From the NCBI GenBank assembly GCA_910586805.1, contig CAJUJC010000103.1, forward strand, positions 1 through 5,938: a stretch of 5,938 nt of DNA, read 5' to 3'. How positions within the stretch are numbered: position 1 is the stretch's first letter; every line of letters starts with the position of its first letter. The notes beneath the pieces were generated by a model that had not been told where the DNA came from, searched no databases, and worked only from the letters and a program-made list of their open reading frames with translations. This document shows, piece after piece, positions 1 through 5,682 of this stretch. A program made the position numbers and the translations under genes. The stretch comes from an uncultured Erysipelotrichales bacterium. Lineage in GTDB: Bacteria > Bacillota_I > Bacilli_A > Erysipelotrichales > Coprobacillaceae.

Positions 1-98
1 TTCAATTATTATCATCAGAGAAATTAGAGAAACTTAAAGAAAACATATATACATTCAATACAATTGAAGAAATTAAAGAATTTATGAGAAACTTGTAA
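1..98 (+). CDS. 3' end of an unidentified gene; tail resembles DUF4351 of Rpn-type nucleases (partial)
   Basis: An open frame (codons starting at position 3) runs from the window edge to TAA at 96-98 and gives 31 residues. The peptide is lysine/glutamate-rich and ends in ...TIEEIKEFMRNL. Its spacing, LSSEKLEKLKENIYTF followed by a short acidic helix, recalls the C-terminal DUF4351 pattern (Leu-rich helix, 'L..L...I..F.S.E.L..WL'). That domain ends many Rpn/PD-(D/E)XK nuclease-transposase family proteins in gut Firmicutes. The match is from memory of the family pattern and rests on about 28 residues, so the assignment is tentative. That it is a real coding end is better supported: the frame closes directly in a terminator hairpin. 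It is separated from the next gene by that terminator and a promoter, so it is not part of the downstream operon. Confidence 0.5.
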   Translation, partial: QLLSSEKLEKLKENIYTFNTIEEIKEFMRNL

Positions 99-119
99 TC
101 AAGTTTCTTCTTTTCTTTT
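87..119 (+). terminator. Intrinsic terminator overlapping the stop codon of the upstream gene
   Basis: A perfect 9-bp stem AGAAACTTG (87-95) / CAAGTTTCT (100-108) closes on a four-base loop, TAAT (96-99), which contains the TAA stop. A pyrimidine tract (TCTTCTTTTCTTTT, roughly 106-119) follows. The stem is AT-rich, so the hairpin is only moderately stable, but its shape and position are those of a Rho-independent terminator. The T tract runs straight into the -35 element of the next promoter. Confidence 0.7.
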
Positions 120-135
120 GTCATCAAAGTGTCAC
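118..135 (+). promoter_or_regulatory. PhoB-box-like direct repeat, candidate operator 1
   Basis: TTGTCATCAAAGTGTCAC contains two TGTCA half-sites starting at 119 and 130, 11 bp apart. This is one helical turn, as bound by OmpR/PhoB-family dimers. It matches the E. coli PhoB-box consensus (CTGTCATAWAWCTGTCAY) at 15 of 18 positions. The same element, identical at 15 of 18 positions, recurs at 1863-1880 before the ABC genes. Because it covers the -35 and ends 5 bp before the -10, binding could either autoregulate or repress. That the neighbouring regulator binds here is inference. Confidence 0.5.
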
Positions 136-146
136 CATTGTATAAT
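118..146 (+). promoter_or_regulatory. Sigma-A-type promoter of the response regulator/kinase operon
   Basis: TTGTCA (118-123, one mismatch to TTGACA) and a perfect TATAAT (141-146) are separated by 17 bp. Transcription would start near 153, leaving a leader of about 70 nt before the regulator ATG at 224. No stable structure or small ORF is visible in that leader. The -35 lies inside a PhoB-box-like repeat (118-135), so a regulator bound there would contact or occlude RNA polymerase. Confidence 0.75.
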
Positions 147-213
147 AAAATAGAAATTAAAAACAAGTTTAAAACTATTAAATGTTAATTTACATACATG
201 AAGCATGGAAAAT

Positions 214-218
214 GGAGG
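214..218 (+). promoter_or_regulatory. Ribosome binding site that fixes the regulator start at 224
   Basis: GGAGG at 214-218 lies 5 nt before ATG 224. The in-frame upstream ATG at 182 has no Shine-Dalgarno sequence and would add 14 residues ahead of the conserved receiver start (MKTILLAEDD), so 224 is preferred. Confidence 0.8.
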
Positions 219-223
219 AAAGT

Positions 224-913
224 ATGAAAACAATATTATTAGCAGAAGATGATATTGCATTATCTAAATCATTAACAATAGCTTTACAAATGAAAGAATA
301 TAATGTTATTGCTGTACATTGTTATAGAGATGCTTATATTAAATTTAAGGAAAATAAAGTACAAGCTGTTATTTTAGATATTCAACTCCCTGATGGTAAT
401 GGGATTCAATTATGTAAAGATATTCGTAAGGATTCACAAGTTCCTATTTTATTTTTAACTGCAAGTGATAGTGAAGATAAGATTGTAGAAGGATTAAATA
501 GTGGTGGAGATGATTATATGACTAAACCCTTTCGCATTCAGGAACTTTATGCAAGATTGAATGCCATTATGAGAAGAGGTGGTTTTCATTCGCATATTAT
601 AAAATTTGGGAATTGTGAAATTGATTTAAAAAGAAGAGAAGTTTTTAAAAAAGGAGAAAGCATTGTCTTATCACCAATAGATTTTGAAATTTTAAAACAA
701 CTTCTTTTATCAAAAGATAGAGTTCTTACAAGACAACAATTATTAGATATTATCGAAAAAGATGGACAATATAATGTAGAAAATAATACTTTATCTGTTC
801 ATATTAAACGACTACGTCATAAATTAGGAATATTTCAAAATTTACCCTATATAGAAACAGTAAGGGGAATAGGATATAGAATGAATAAAGAGGTTTTCTA
901 TGGAAACGAATAA
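224..913 (+). CDS. OmpR/PhoB-family DNA-binding response regulator
   Basis: This is a 229-aa transcription factor activated by phosphorylation, presumably from the kinase encoded next. Residues 1-117 form a receiver domain: acidic pocket E8/D9/D10, phospho-acceptor D52 in LDIQLPDG, T79 in FLTA, and K101 in KPF. Residues about 125-220 form a winged helix: the recognition helix region holds NTLSVHIKRLRHKLG (188-202) and the wing ends in ETVRGIGYRM (211-220). Length is normal for the family. The recognition helix resembles that of PhoB (…VDVHIRRLRKAL…), which fits the PhoB-box-like repeats at 118-135 and 1863-1880. The start at 224 is chosen from the GGAGG site and the usual N-terminus. The 3' end overlaps the kinase gene by 14 bp, so translation is probably coupled. 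The family is certain; the target genes (its own operon and the ABC genes) are inferred from position and operator. Confidence 0.95.
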   Translation: MKTILLAEDDIALSKSLTIALQMKEYNVIAVHCYRDAYIKFKENKVQAVILDIQLPDGNGIQLCKDIRKDSQVPILFLTASDSEDKIVEGLNSGGDDYMTKPFRIQELYARLNAIMRRGGFHSHIIKFGNCEIDLKRREVFKKGESIVLSPIDFEILKQLLLSKDRVLTRQQLLDIIEKDGQYNVENNTLSVHIKRLRHKLGIFQNLPYIETVRGIGYRMNKEVFYGNE

Positions 914-1871
914 TAGAATTTTTATAAAATTAAAATATCTTTTTATTATTGTGATTATGATAGAAATAGTGCTGAATTATGTTTTACCAAGCCCTTATCT
1001 TTTTATAGGAAATATAATGATTTTAGCAGTGTTTTATTATGTAAGTAAATCTATTATTACAAAATTGTATAAAGATATAAGAAGTGTGATCTATTCTATT
1101 CATCATAATGATCATTATATAATTGAAGATGGCGATTTAGGTTTATTGTATGATGAAGTGAAACAACTTCAAAAAAGAAGTGAGGCTTATGAACAAAGAA
1201 TAGAAGATGAAAAACAAAAATTAAGAAAAACAATTGAAGATATTTGTCATCAGTTAAAAACACCTCTAACAAGTATTAGTATCTACAATGAATTATTGGA
1301 AAATGATTATCAACAGGACTATGTAAAAGAATCTTCTAAACAAATCGAAAAAATGACATACCTTATAAATAATTTATTAACATTAGCAAAATTAGAAAAT
1401 AATCAAATAGAATTTGACTTTCAAGATTTATATATAAAAAATGTAATTCAATTATCCTTACAATCCTTAAGTTCGCTTATTCAATCTCATAATATCATTG
1501 TAGAAATAGATGATTGCAATGTTCATTTCCATTGTGATGAAAGTTGGTTACAGGAAGCATTATCTAATATTTTGAAAAATAATATTGAACATGGATGTTC
1601 AAAGATACATATCTCCTTTATAGAATATGATCGATATATAAAAATAATTATTCATAACAATGGAGAGGAAATTCCATCTCAAGATTTACCACATATCTTT
1701 GAAAGATTCTATCGTACACTTCATCAACAAGGAGTGGGTATTGGGTTATCCCTAAGTCAAGAAATTATTCAAAGACATCATGGAAGTATTGAAGTTTCTA
1801 ATCAAAATGGTGTTGTGTTTGAAATTCTATTACCTATTTATCAATTAAACCATAAATATGCATTGTCATAA
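900..1871 (+). CDS. Two-TM sensor histidine kinase with minimal extracellular loop
   Basis: This is a 323-aa membrane kinase, expected to autophosphorylate and pass phosphate to D52 of the upstream regulator. Two hydrophobic helices (about 12-29 and 33-50) are joined by only a few residues (LPSPY), so there is no external sensor domain and no obvious HAMP. This is the layout of intramembrane-sensing kinases. A charged, probably coiled-coil linker (about 83-113) leads to the HisKA domain with the H-box ICHQLKTPLTS (phospho-His H117). The ATPase domain shows the N-box NILKNNIEH (N223, N227), G1 region NNGEEIP (253-259), F-box IFERFYR (266-272) and G2 GVGIGLSLS (278-286). The G1 position usually held by Asp is Asn253; 'N-x-G' variants occur in other Firmicute kinases, so this need not mean loss of activity. 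AGAGG at 889-893 lies 6 nt before the ATG. It overlaps the regulator gene by 14 bp, and its last codons overlap the candidate operator of the ABC genes. Confidence 0.95.
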   Translation: METNNRIFIKLKYLFIIVIMIEIVLNYVLPSPYLFIGNIMILAVFYYVSKSIITKLYKDIRSVIYSIHHNDHYIIEDGDLGLLYDEVKQLQKRSEAYEQRIEDEKQKLRKTIEDICHQLKTPLTSISIYNELLENDYQQDYVKESSKQIEKMTYLINNLLTLAKLENNQIEFDFQDLYIKNVIQLSLQSLSSLIQSHNIIVEIDDCNVHFHCDESWLQEALSNILKNNIEHGCSKIHISFIEYDRYIKIIIHNNGEEIPSQDLPHIFERFYRTLHQQGVGIGLSLSQEIIQRHHGSIEVSNQNGVVFEILLPIYQLNHKYALS

Positions 1872-1880
1872 AAGTGTAAG
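1863..1880 (+). promoter_or_regulatory. PhoB-box-like direct repeat, candidate operator 2
   Basis: TTGTCATAAAAGTGTAAG has half-sites TGTCA (1864) and TGTAA (1875) 11 bp apart. It matches the PhoB-box consensus at 14 of 18 positions and operator 1 at 15 of 18. It overlaps the last codons and stop of the kinase gene. A further TGTCATAA (1888-1895), an exact copy of 1864-1871, overlaps the -10. The box ends 10 bp before the -10, close to the geometry of Pho promoters in which the bound activator replaces a -35 element. Confidence 0.5.
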
Positions 1881-1896
1881 ACTATTGTGTCATAAT
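1863..1896 (+). promoter_or_regulatory. Candidate activator-dependent promoter of the ABC transporter genes
   Basis: CATAAT (1891-1896) is a good -10, but the position 17 bp upstream (ATAAAA, 1868-1873) is a poor -35. The TTGTCA at 1863 lies 22 bp from the -10, too far for sigma-A alone. A weak -35 covered by a regulator repeat suggests induced transcription of the ABC genes in addition to read-through from the kinase gene. No terminator is visible in the 48-bp gap. The start would lie near 1903, at the edge of the AAGGAGGT ribosome site, which leaves a very short leader; this weakens the call. Confidence 0.4.
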
Positions 1897-1919
1897 ATAG
1901 ATACAAGGAGGTAGCAATA

Positions 1920-2600
1920 ATGAATTATATTGTCAAAATGAATAATATTACCAAGAGGTATGGAAAAGGTGCACAGGAAGTTTGTGCTTTAAATCATGTA
2001 AATCTTGATATTGAAGAAGGGACATTTGTTGCAATTGTAGGGAAAAGTGGTAGTGGAAAATCAACTTTATTACATATTATGGGTGGCTTAGAAAAGCCTG
2101 AAAGTGGAGATGTGAAAATACAAGATATATCTTTATATCAAATGAAAGAAGATAAATTAACAATATTAAGGAGAAGAAAAATAGGTTTTGTCTTTCAGTT
2201 TTTTAATTTAATTCCTAGTCAAAATGTTTATGAAAATATTATTTTACCATTACAATTAGATGGCAGAGAAGAGGATGAGGAATATATTAATGATATTATT
2301 CATATTTTAGGGCTTCAAGATAAAAAGGTTGCTTATATTGATGAACTGTCTGGTGGACAACAACAACGTGTTGCGATAGCTAGGTCACTAGCAACAAGAC
2401 CATCTATTATCTTATTAGATGAACCTACTGGAAATTTGGACTCTCATAATAGTCAAGAAGTTATAGATTTATTAAAAATATCCCAACGAAAATATCATCA
2501 AACAATTGTTATGGTAACACACGATGCTCTTTTTGCAAGCAAAGCGGATAGAGTTATTACCATTGAAGATGGAAAGATTGTTGGTGATGAATATGTTTAA
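1920..2600 (+). CDS. ABC transporter ATP-binding protein, MacB/LolD/BceA type
   Basis: This 226-aa cytoplasmic ATPase pairs with the FtsX-type permease encoded next and drives its mechanical cycle. All nucleotide-binding motifs are intact: Walker A GKSGSGKST (41-49), Q-loop Q93 in FVFQFFNLIP, signature LSGGQQQR (143-150), Walker B IILLDEP (163-169) with catalytic E168, D-loop NLD (172-174) and H-loop H201. The FQFFNLIPSQNVYENIILPL stretch is typical of the MacB/LolD/BceA group, and the length is normal. AAGGAGGT at 1905-1912, 7 nt before the ATG, is the strongest ribosome site in the module. The gene starts 48 bp after the kinase stop, with a candidate regulator-dependent promoter in between. 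The next gene overlaps its 3' end by 8 bp, implying a fixed expression ratio. The substrate is unknown; antimicrobial peptide sensing or removal is suggested only by the adjacent two-component system. Confidence 0.95.
   Translation: MNYIVKMNNITKRYGKGAQEVCALNHVNLDIEEGTFVAIVGKSGSGKSTLLHIMGGLEKPESGDVKIQDISLYQMKEDKLTILRRRKIGFVFQFFNLIPSQNVYENIILPLQLDGREEDEEYINDIIHILGLQDKKVAYIDELSGGQQQRVAIARSLATRPSIILLDEPTGNLDSHNSQEVIDLLKISQRKYHQTIVMVTHDALFASKADRVITIEDGKIVGDEYV
2583..2588 (+). promoter_or_regulatory. Ribosome binding site inside the ATPase gene for the permease start
   Basis: GGTGAT (2583-2588) is complementary to the 16S 3' end (AUCACC) and lies 4 nt before ATG 2593. A second in-frame ATG at 2587 overlaps this motif and would add two residues. 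The ATG at 2524 lies deep inside the ATPase gene and has no ribosome site. The start at 2593 gives the usual permease N-terminus (a short basic segment before TM1). Confidence 0.5.
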
Positions 2601-5052
2601 GAATAATTATATAAAAAAACTTGCTTTTGATAATATCAAAAAACAAAAGAAATTATATAAATTTGTATTCATGGCTTTAACGCTTGCATTCTTTTTAACA
2701 ACGATTTCTTCTATATTATTTATATCATTTGAAGATATTGGGTTTATTGAAAGATCTCAAAGATATGGAAGATGGTCACTTGCAATAGAAAATATAACTC
2801 ATGAGCAAATGGAAACTATGAACAAAAATCCTTATGTACAAGAAAAAGGAATTGTTTATGATTTGGGTCAATTATCTTTTAAGAATAGAAATACAGGTTC
2901 ACTGATATCTATTGATGCAGAAACACAAAAATTATTATCATTACAATTAAAAGAAGGAAGAATGCCCTTATCAAAAAATGAAATTGCAATAGAGGAAGAT
3001 GAATTAACATCATTAGGTATTCCGCATTATCTTAATCAAACACTTACATTTATCAAAGATGGAAGAGAAATTCAATACAAACTTGTTGGTATTGTTCAAA
3101 ACTATACACATTCTTATTTATTACCAATAGGTTCTTTAATAACATATGGAGAAACATCATCACAAAAAATAGGTTTATATAATAGTGAAGATAACGCAAC
3201 TTTATTTAATCGTGCTATTGAAAATGGATTCTATGAAGGGGCTTGTTTTAATGTTTTTACATATACATTAATTTCATATGATGAAGGAAACCAGTGTTTT
3301 GTTAATAGAGATGTTACGATAGAAGTACAGCTTTATATTTCTTTTATTGGATTCAGTGGAGTTTTAGGAACAATGGTTTCTTCCATGAAGAAAAGAGAGA
3401 ATTATTTTATTTTGATGAGAGCTATAGGTGCAACAAAAAAACAAATTCAAAAATTGATTTTATATGAGGGCGTTTTATTAGAAATCATATCTATGGTTAC
3501 TGGAATAATTATAGGTGGTATAGTAAGCCTCGTTATATTATGGGGTTATCATTATTATATAAATAATCCATTTATTTTTATCATTAATAAAATATATTGG
3601 ATGCAAATTATAATTATGTCATGTACATGTTTTGTAGCTATTATACTTCCATCTATTTATGTTTATACAATCCCATTAGTTGGTAAATTAACGCAAAAAG
3701 TTTATGGAAAAAAAGTAAGGCAGAAAAGAAAAGCAAATGTTTTTTCACTATCTTTAAGAGAAATATCTCATCATAAAATGATGACATGTTTAATTATTAT
3801 AATATTAATTGCTGAAATGGTGGTAAGTTATTTTGGAATGTGTTCTATAAATAATTTTATTGATTCTATGGAAAGGTTGAATATGAATAAAGATTTTGAC
3901 TATGTTTTAAAGCAAGAGTATATGGATCATCCTGAAATGAATCTAACAGATCAGCAGATTCAATCATTAACAACTCTTTCAGGAATTTCATCACAAGTTA
4001 TTCATAGTCATTGTGTTAATATAAGTTATGATGGAATAGAAAATAGTCCCCTTGCTATTGAATATGTTCCCACAAATTTATCTCATCAATATACTCAACT
4101 TACCAATGCAGTGATAGCTTATTATGAAAATGAAGAAGATTTGTTAGACATATTTCAAAAATATCATTTAAAAGGGAATACAAATCTCAAAGATTATGAA
4201 GCGATTATCTTCAAGCCACATTTTTATCCTCATGAAGAAAATGGAACAGCAGTCACATTAGATAGTGATAATGATATTGAAAGAGAAGAATATAAGGAAA
4301 GAGGTTTAGATATTGGAAGTGAGATAGATGTTATATATAGTGAAGATGAAAGTAGTGAAGAAGCAAAAGTTATGAGTCAACCATTAAAAATTGTGGGGAC
4401 ATTAATGATAGAGAAAATGGATAAAGAAGATGAAAGTTTGTTTCAAACATGGGGTTCTTATTTATTGATTGTTAATAAAGAAATGTATCAAAAATATTTT
4501 ACATATGATTTTAATCAATATTTATTATTTAATGTAGAAAATAATGAGAATATAGGACAATTTAAACAAAATATTTTATCTTTAGCTAAAGATTATTCAT
4601 TTGATTATCAGGATACTCATGCATCAAGACAAATTGAAAAAACATTAAATTATGAACAAGTTTTTAAAGATATTATTTTTATGACTCTTGTATTTGTAGG
4701 TATCATAACACTTATTTATATACAAAGAAAAATATATATTTTATCAATAAGGCATGAAATTAGTTTGAATCGAGCAATAGGAATGACTAAAAAACAAATA
4801 CTTATAATATATGGTTTGAATGGTTTATATATGTATTGTCTTGGTTTTATTGGATTTATAGGTGGTTTTTTATTGAATAGTTTATCAGGAGGAATGAAAG
4901 AAGGTTGGTATAAAGAATTTATATCGATTGCTTTTGAATATAAAAATATCATTATGTATCTTATTTTAGGAGTGGTATTTATTATAACAATGTTATTGCC
5001 TGTTATTAATGTTTTAAAAGAGAATATGCTAATGTATTTAAAACAAGATTAG
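2593..5052 (+). CDS. FtsX/MacB-type ABC transporter permease with two FtsX domains
   Basis: This 819-aa integral membrane protein is the partner of the preceding ATPase. Eight membrane helices are visible at about 23-46, 245-264, 289-317, 336-361, 396-418, 691-710, 738-764 and 785-808. They are arranged as two copies of one helix, an extracellular domain and three helices. The duplication is plain in the repeated cytoplasmic coupling motif: RAIGATKKQI (276-285) and RAIGMTKKQI (726-735). Extracellular domain 1 spans about 47-242; domain 2 is larger (about 420-690), MacB-core-like (GLDIGSEIDV…LKIVGTL), and carries a strongly acidic patch (557-590). Classical BceB permeases are shorter (about 650 aa), have ten helices and one large extracellular domain, so this is a different subtype. 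It overlaps the ATPase gene by 8 bp. Members of the superfamily export peptides, lipoproteins or drugs, or transmit force across the membrane; which applies here is not readable. Confidence 0.93.
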   Translation: MFKNNYIKKLAFDNIKKQKKLYKFVFMALTLAFFLTTISSILFISFEDIGFIERSQRYGRWSLAIENITHEQMETMNKNPYVQEKGIVYDLGQLSFKNRNTGSLISIDAETQKLLSLQLKEGRMPLSKNEIAIEEDELTSLGIPHYLNQTLTFIKDGREIQYKLVGIVQNYTHSYLLPIGSLITYGETSSQKIGLYNSEDNATLFNRAIENGFYEGACFNVFTYTLISYDEGNQCFVNRDVTIEVQLYISFIGFSGVLGTMVSSMKKRENYFILMRAIGATKKQIQKLILYEGVLLEIISMVTGIIIGGIVSLVILWGYHYYINNPFIFIINKIYWMQIIIMSCTCFVAIILPSIYVYTIPLVGKLTQKVYGKKVRQKRKANVFSLSLREISHHKMMTCLIIIILIAEMVVSYFGMCSINNFIDSMERLNMNKDFDYVLKQEYMDHPEMNLTDQQIQSLTTLSGISSQVIHSHCVNISYDGIENSPLAIEYVPTNLSHQYTQLTNAVIAYYENEEDLLDIFQKYHLKGNTNLKDYEAIIFKPHFYPHEENGTAVTLDSDNDIEREEYKERGLDIGSEIDVIYSEDESSEEAKVMSQPLKIVGTLMIEKMDKEDESLFQTWGSYLLIVNKEMYQKYFTYDFNQYLLFNVENNENIGQFKQNILSLAKDYSFDYQDTHASRQIEKTLNYEQVFKDIIFMTLVFVGIITLIYIQRKIYILSIRHEISLNRAIGMTKKQILIIYGLNGLYMYCLGFIGFIGGFLLNSLSGGMKEGWYKEFISIAFEYKNIIMYLILGVVFIITMLLPVINVLKENMLMYLKQD

Positions 5053-5079
5053 CTGTTTGCTATGAACATCTTTTCTTTT
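5045..5079 (+). terminator. Weak candidate terminator after the permease gene
   Basis: TAGC (5050-5053) / GCTA (5059-5062) around a five-base loop overlaps the TAG stop. It can be extended by AAGAT (5045-5049) / ATCTT (5068-5072) with a five-base bulge, and is followed by TTCTTTT. The pairing is short and interrupted. The shared T tract and position after the stop argue for a terminator; the poor stem argues against an efficient one, and read-through into the next gene is possible. Confidence 0.3.
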
Positions 5080-5105
5080 GTGTTTGTATTAAGATAGTGT
5101 ATAAT
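5078..5105 (+). promoter_or_regulatory. Sigma-A-type promoter of the DUF5714/ABC-2 operon
   Basis: TTGTGT (5078-5083) and a perfect TATAAT (5100-5105) are spaced by 16 bp. Transcription would begin near 5112, giving a leader of only about 15 nt that is mostly the AGGAGG ribosome site. No TGTCA-type 11-bp repeat is present, so this unit does not look like a target of the upstream regulator. Confidence 0.6.
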
Positions 5106-5126
5106 AAATAAAAAGAGGAGGATTTT

Positions 5127-5678
5127 ATGCAAGATATATATGATTTTATTAAACAAAAGTGTTTGGAAAGTGAAAGTTGTCATCCGTTAACGTTGATACA
5201 GGAAATGATGAAAGATGAGAGAATTCATATGCATGGACCAGAGCATCATGTTTTAGATGGTTCATGTTTATTGGTCGCTTTGCATAATGTAGGAATGGAT
5301 TTTGATTTGGAGAAGGCATTGGATGAGATGATGGAAAGAGGAAGGAAAATGCCAGGAGCAACATGTGGACAATGGGGTGTTTGTGGCTCAGCAGCATCAT
5401 TAGGAGCAGCTTTAGCTATTGTACACAAAACAACACCATTAAGTTCTAACGAATATTATAAAGATAATTTAAAATATGTGTCTAAAGCATTGGATAAGAT
5501 TGGTGATGTAGGTGGTCCAAGATGTTGTAAAAGAAATGCTTTTCTTTCTATGTTGACAATAATTGATTTTGTGAAAGAAAGATATGGAATTGAATTAGAA
5601 AAGGAAAATGTTGAATGTGAATTTTCTTCTATGAATAAGCAATGTATAAAAGAAGAGTGTCCATTTTTTAAGGGGTGA
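5127..5678 (+). CDS. Cysteine-rich DUF5714-domain protein
   Basis: This 183-aa soluble protein has no signal peptide or membrane helix. It shows the conserved blocks of DUF5714 in order: HGPEHHVLDG (36-45), PGATCGQWGVCGSAAS (76-91), GGPRCCKRNAF (129-139) and a C-terminal CEFSSMNKQCIKEECPFF (164-181). Ten cysteines (C12, C18, C47, C80, C86, C133, C134, C164, C173, C178) plus the invariant-looking HGPEHH suggest metal or Fe-S binding or thiol redox chemistry. DUF5714 domains are also known at the ends of SAM-dependent methyltransferases; here the domain stands alone. No reaction is established, and I do not assign one. AGAGGAGG (5114-5121) lies 5 nt before the ATG. The stop is 4 bp before the next gene, whose ribosome site is formed by its last codons, so the two are probably co-translated. 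The domain recognition is from family pattern memory. Confidence 0.85.
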   Translation: MQDIYDFIKQKCLESESCHPLTLIQEMMKDERIHMHGPEHHVLDGSCLLVALHNVGMDFDLEKALDEMMERGRKMPGATCGQWGVCGSAASLGAALAIVHKTTPLSSNEYYKDNLKYVSKALDKIGDVGGPRCCKRNAFLSMLTIIDFVKERYGIELEKENVECEFSSMNKQCIKEECPFFKG

Positions 5679-5682
5679 GAAA

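Noticed and set aside
182..223. Upstream in-frame ATG giving a 14-residue longer regulator
   Set aside because: No ribosome site precedes it, and the added residues lie before the normal receiver-domain start. GGAGG at 214-218 points to ATG 224.
153..223. Riboswitch or attenuator in the leader of the regulator gene
   Set aside because: About 70 nt, very AT-rich, only 4-bp chance hairpins (for example CATGAAGCATG), with no terminator or anti-terminator pair and no small ORF.
1244..1252. TTGTCATCA inside the kinase gene as a third operator
   Set aside because: It encodes the conserved H-box CHQ codons and has no second TGTCA half-site 11 bp downstream.
2524..2592. Longer permease start inside the ATPase gene
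   Set aside because: It would overlap the ATPase H-loop coding region by 77 bp without a ribosome site, and the extra residues are an out-of-frame reading of ATPase sequence.
4716..4952. 78-codon open frame on the minus strand
   Set aside because: It lies wholly inside the permease gene opposite its last membrane helices. No ribosome site or family resemblance; antisense shadow of AT-rich coding DNA.
5084..5105. TGTAT repeats at the DUF5714 promoter as a version of the same operator
   Set aside because: Spacing is 13 bp rather than 11 and the TGTCA core is absent; they also overlap the AT-rich -10.
5177..5185. TTGTCATCC inside the DUF5714 gene as a regulator site
   Set aside because: Single half-site only, within coding sequence and downstream of the promoter.
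5149..5428. Two minus-strand open frames opposite the DUF5714 gene
   Set aside because: They mirror a clearly conserved + strand protein, overlap each other in different frames and show no recognisable product.
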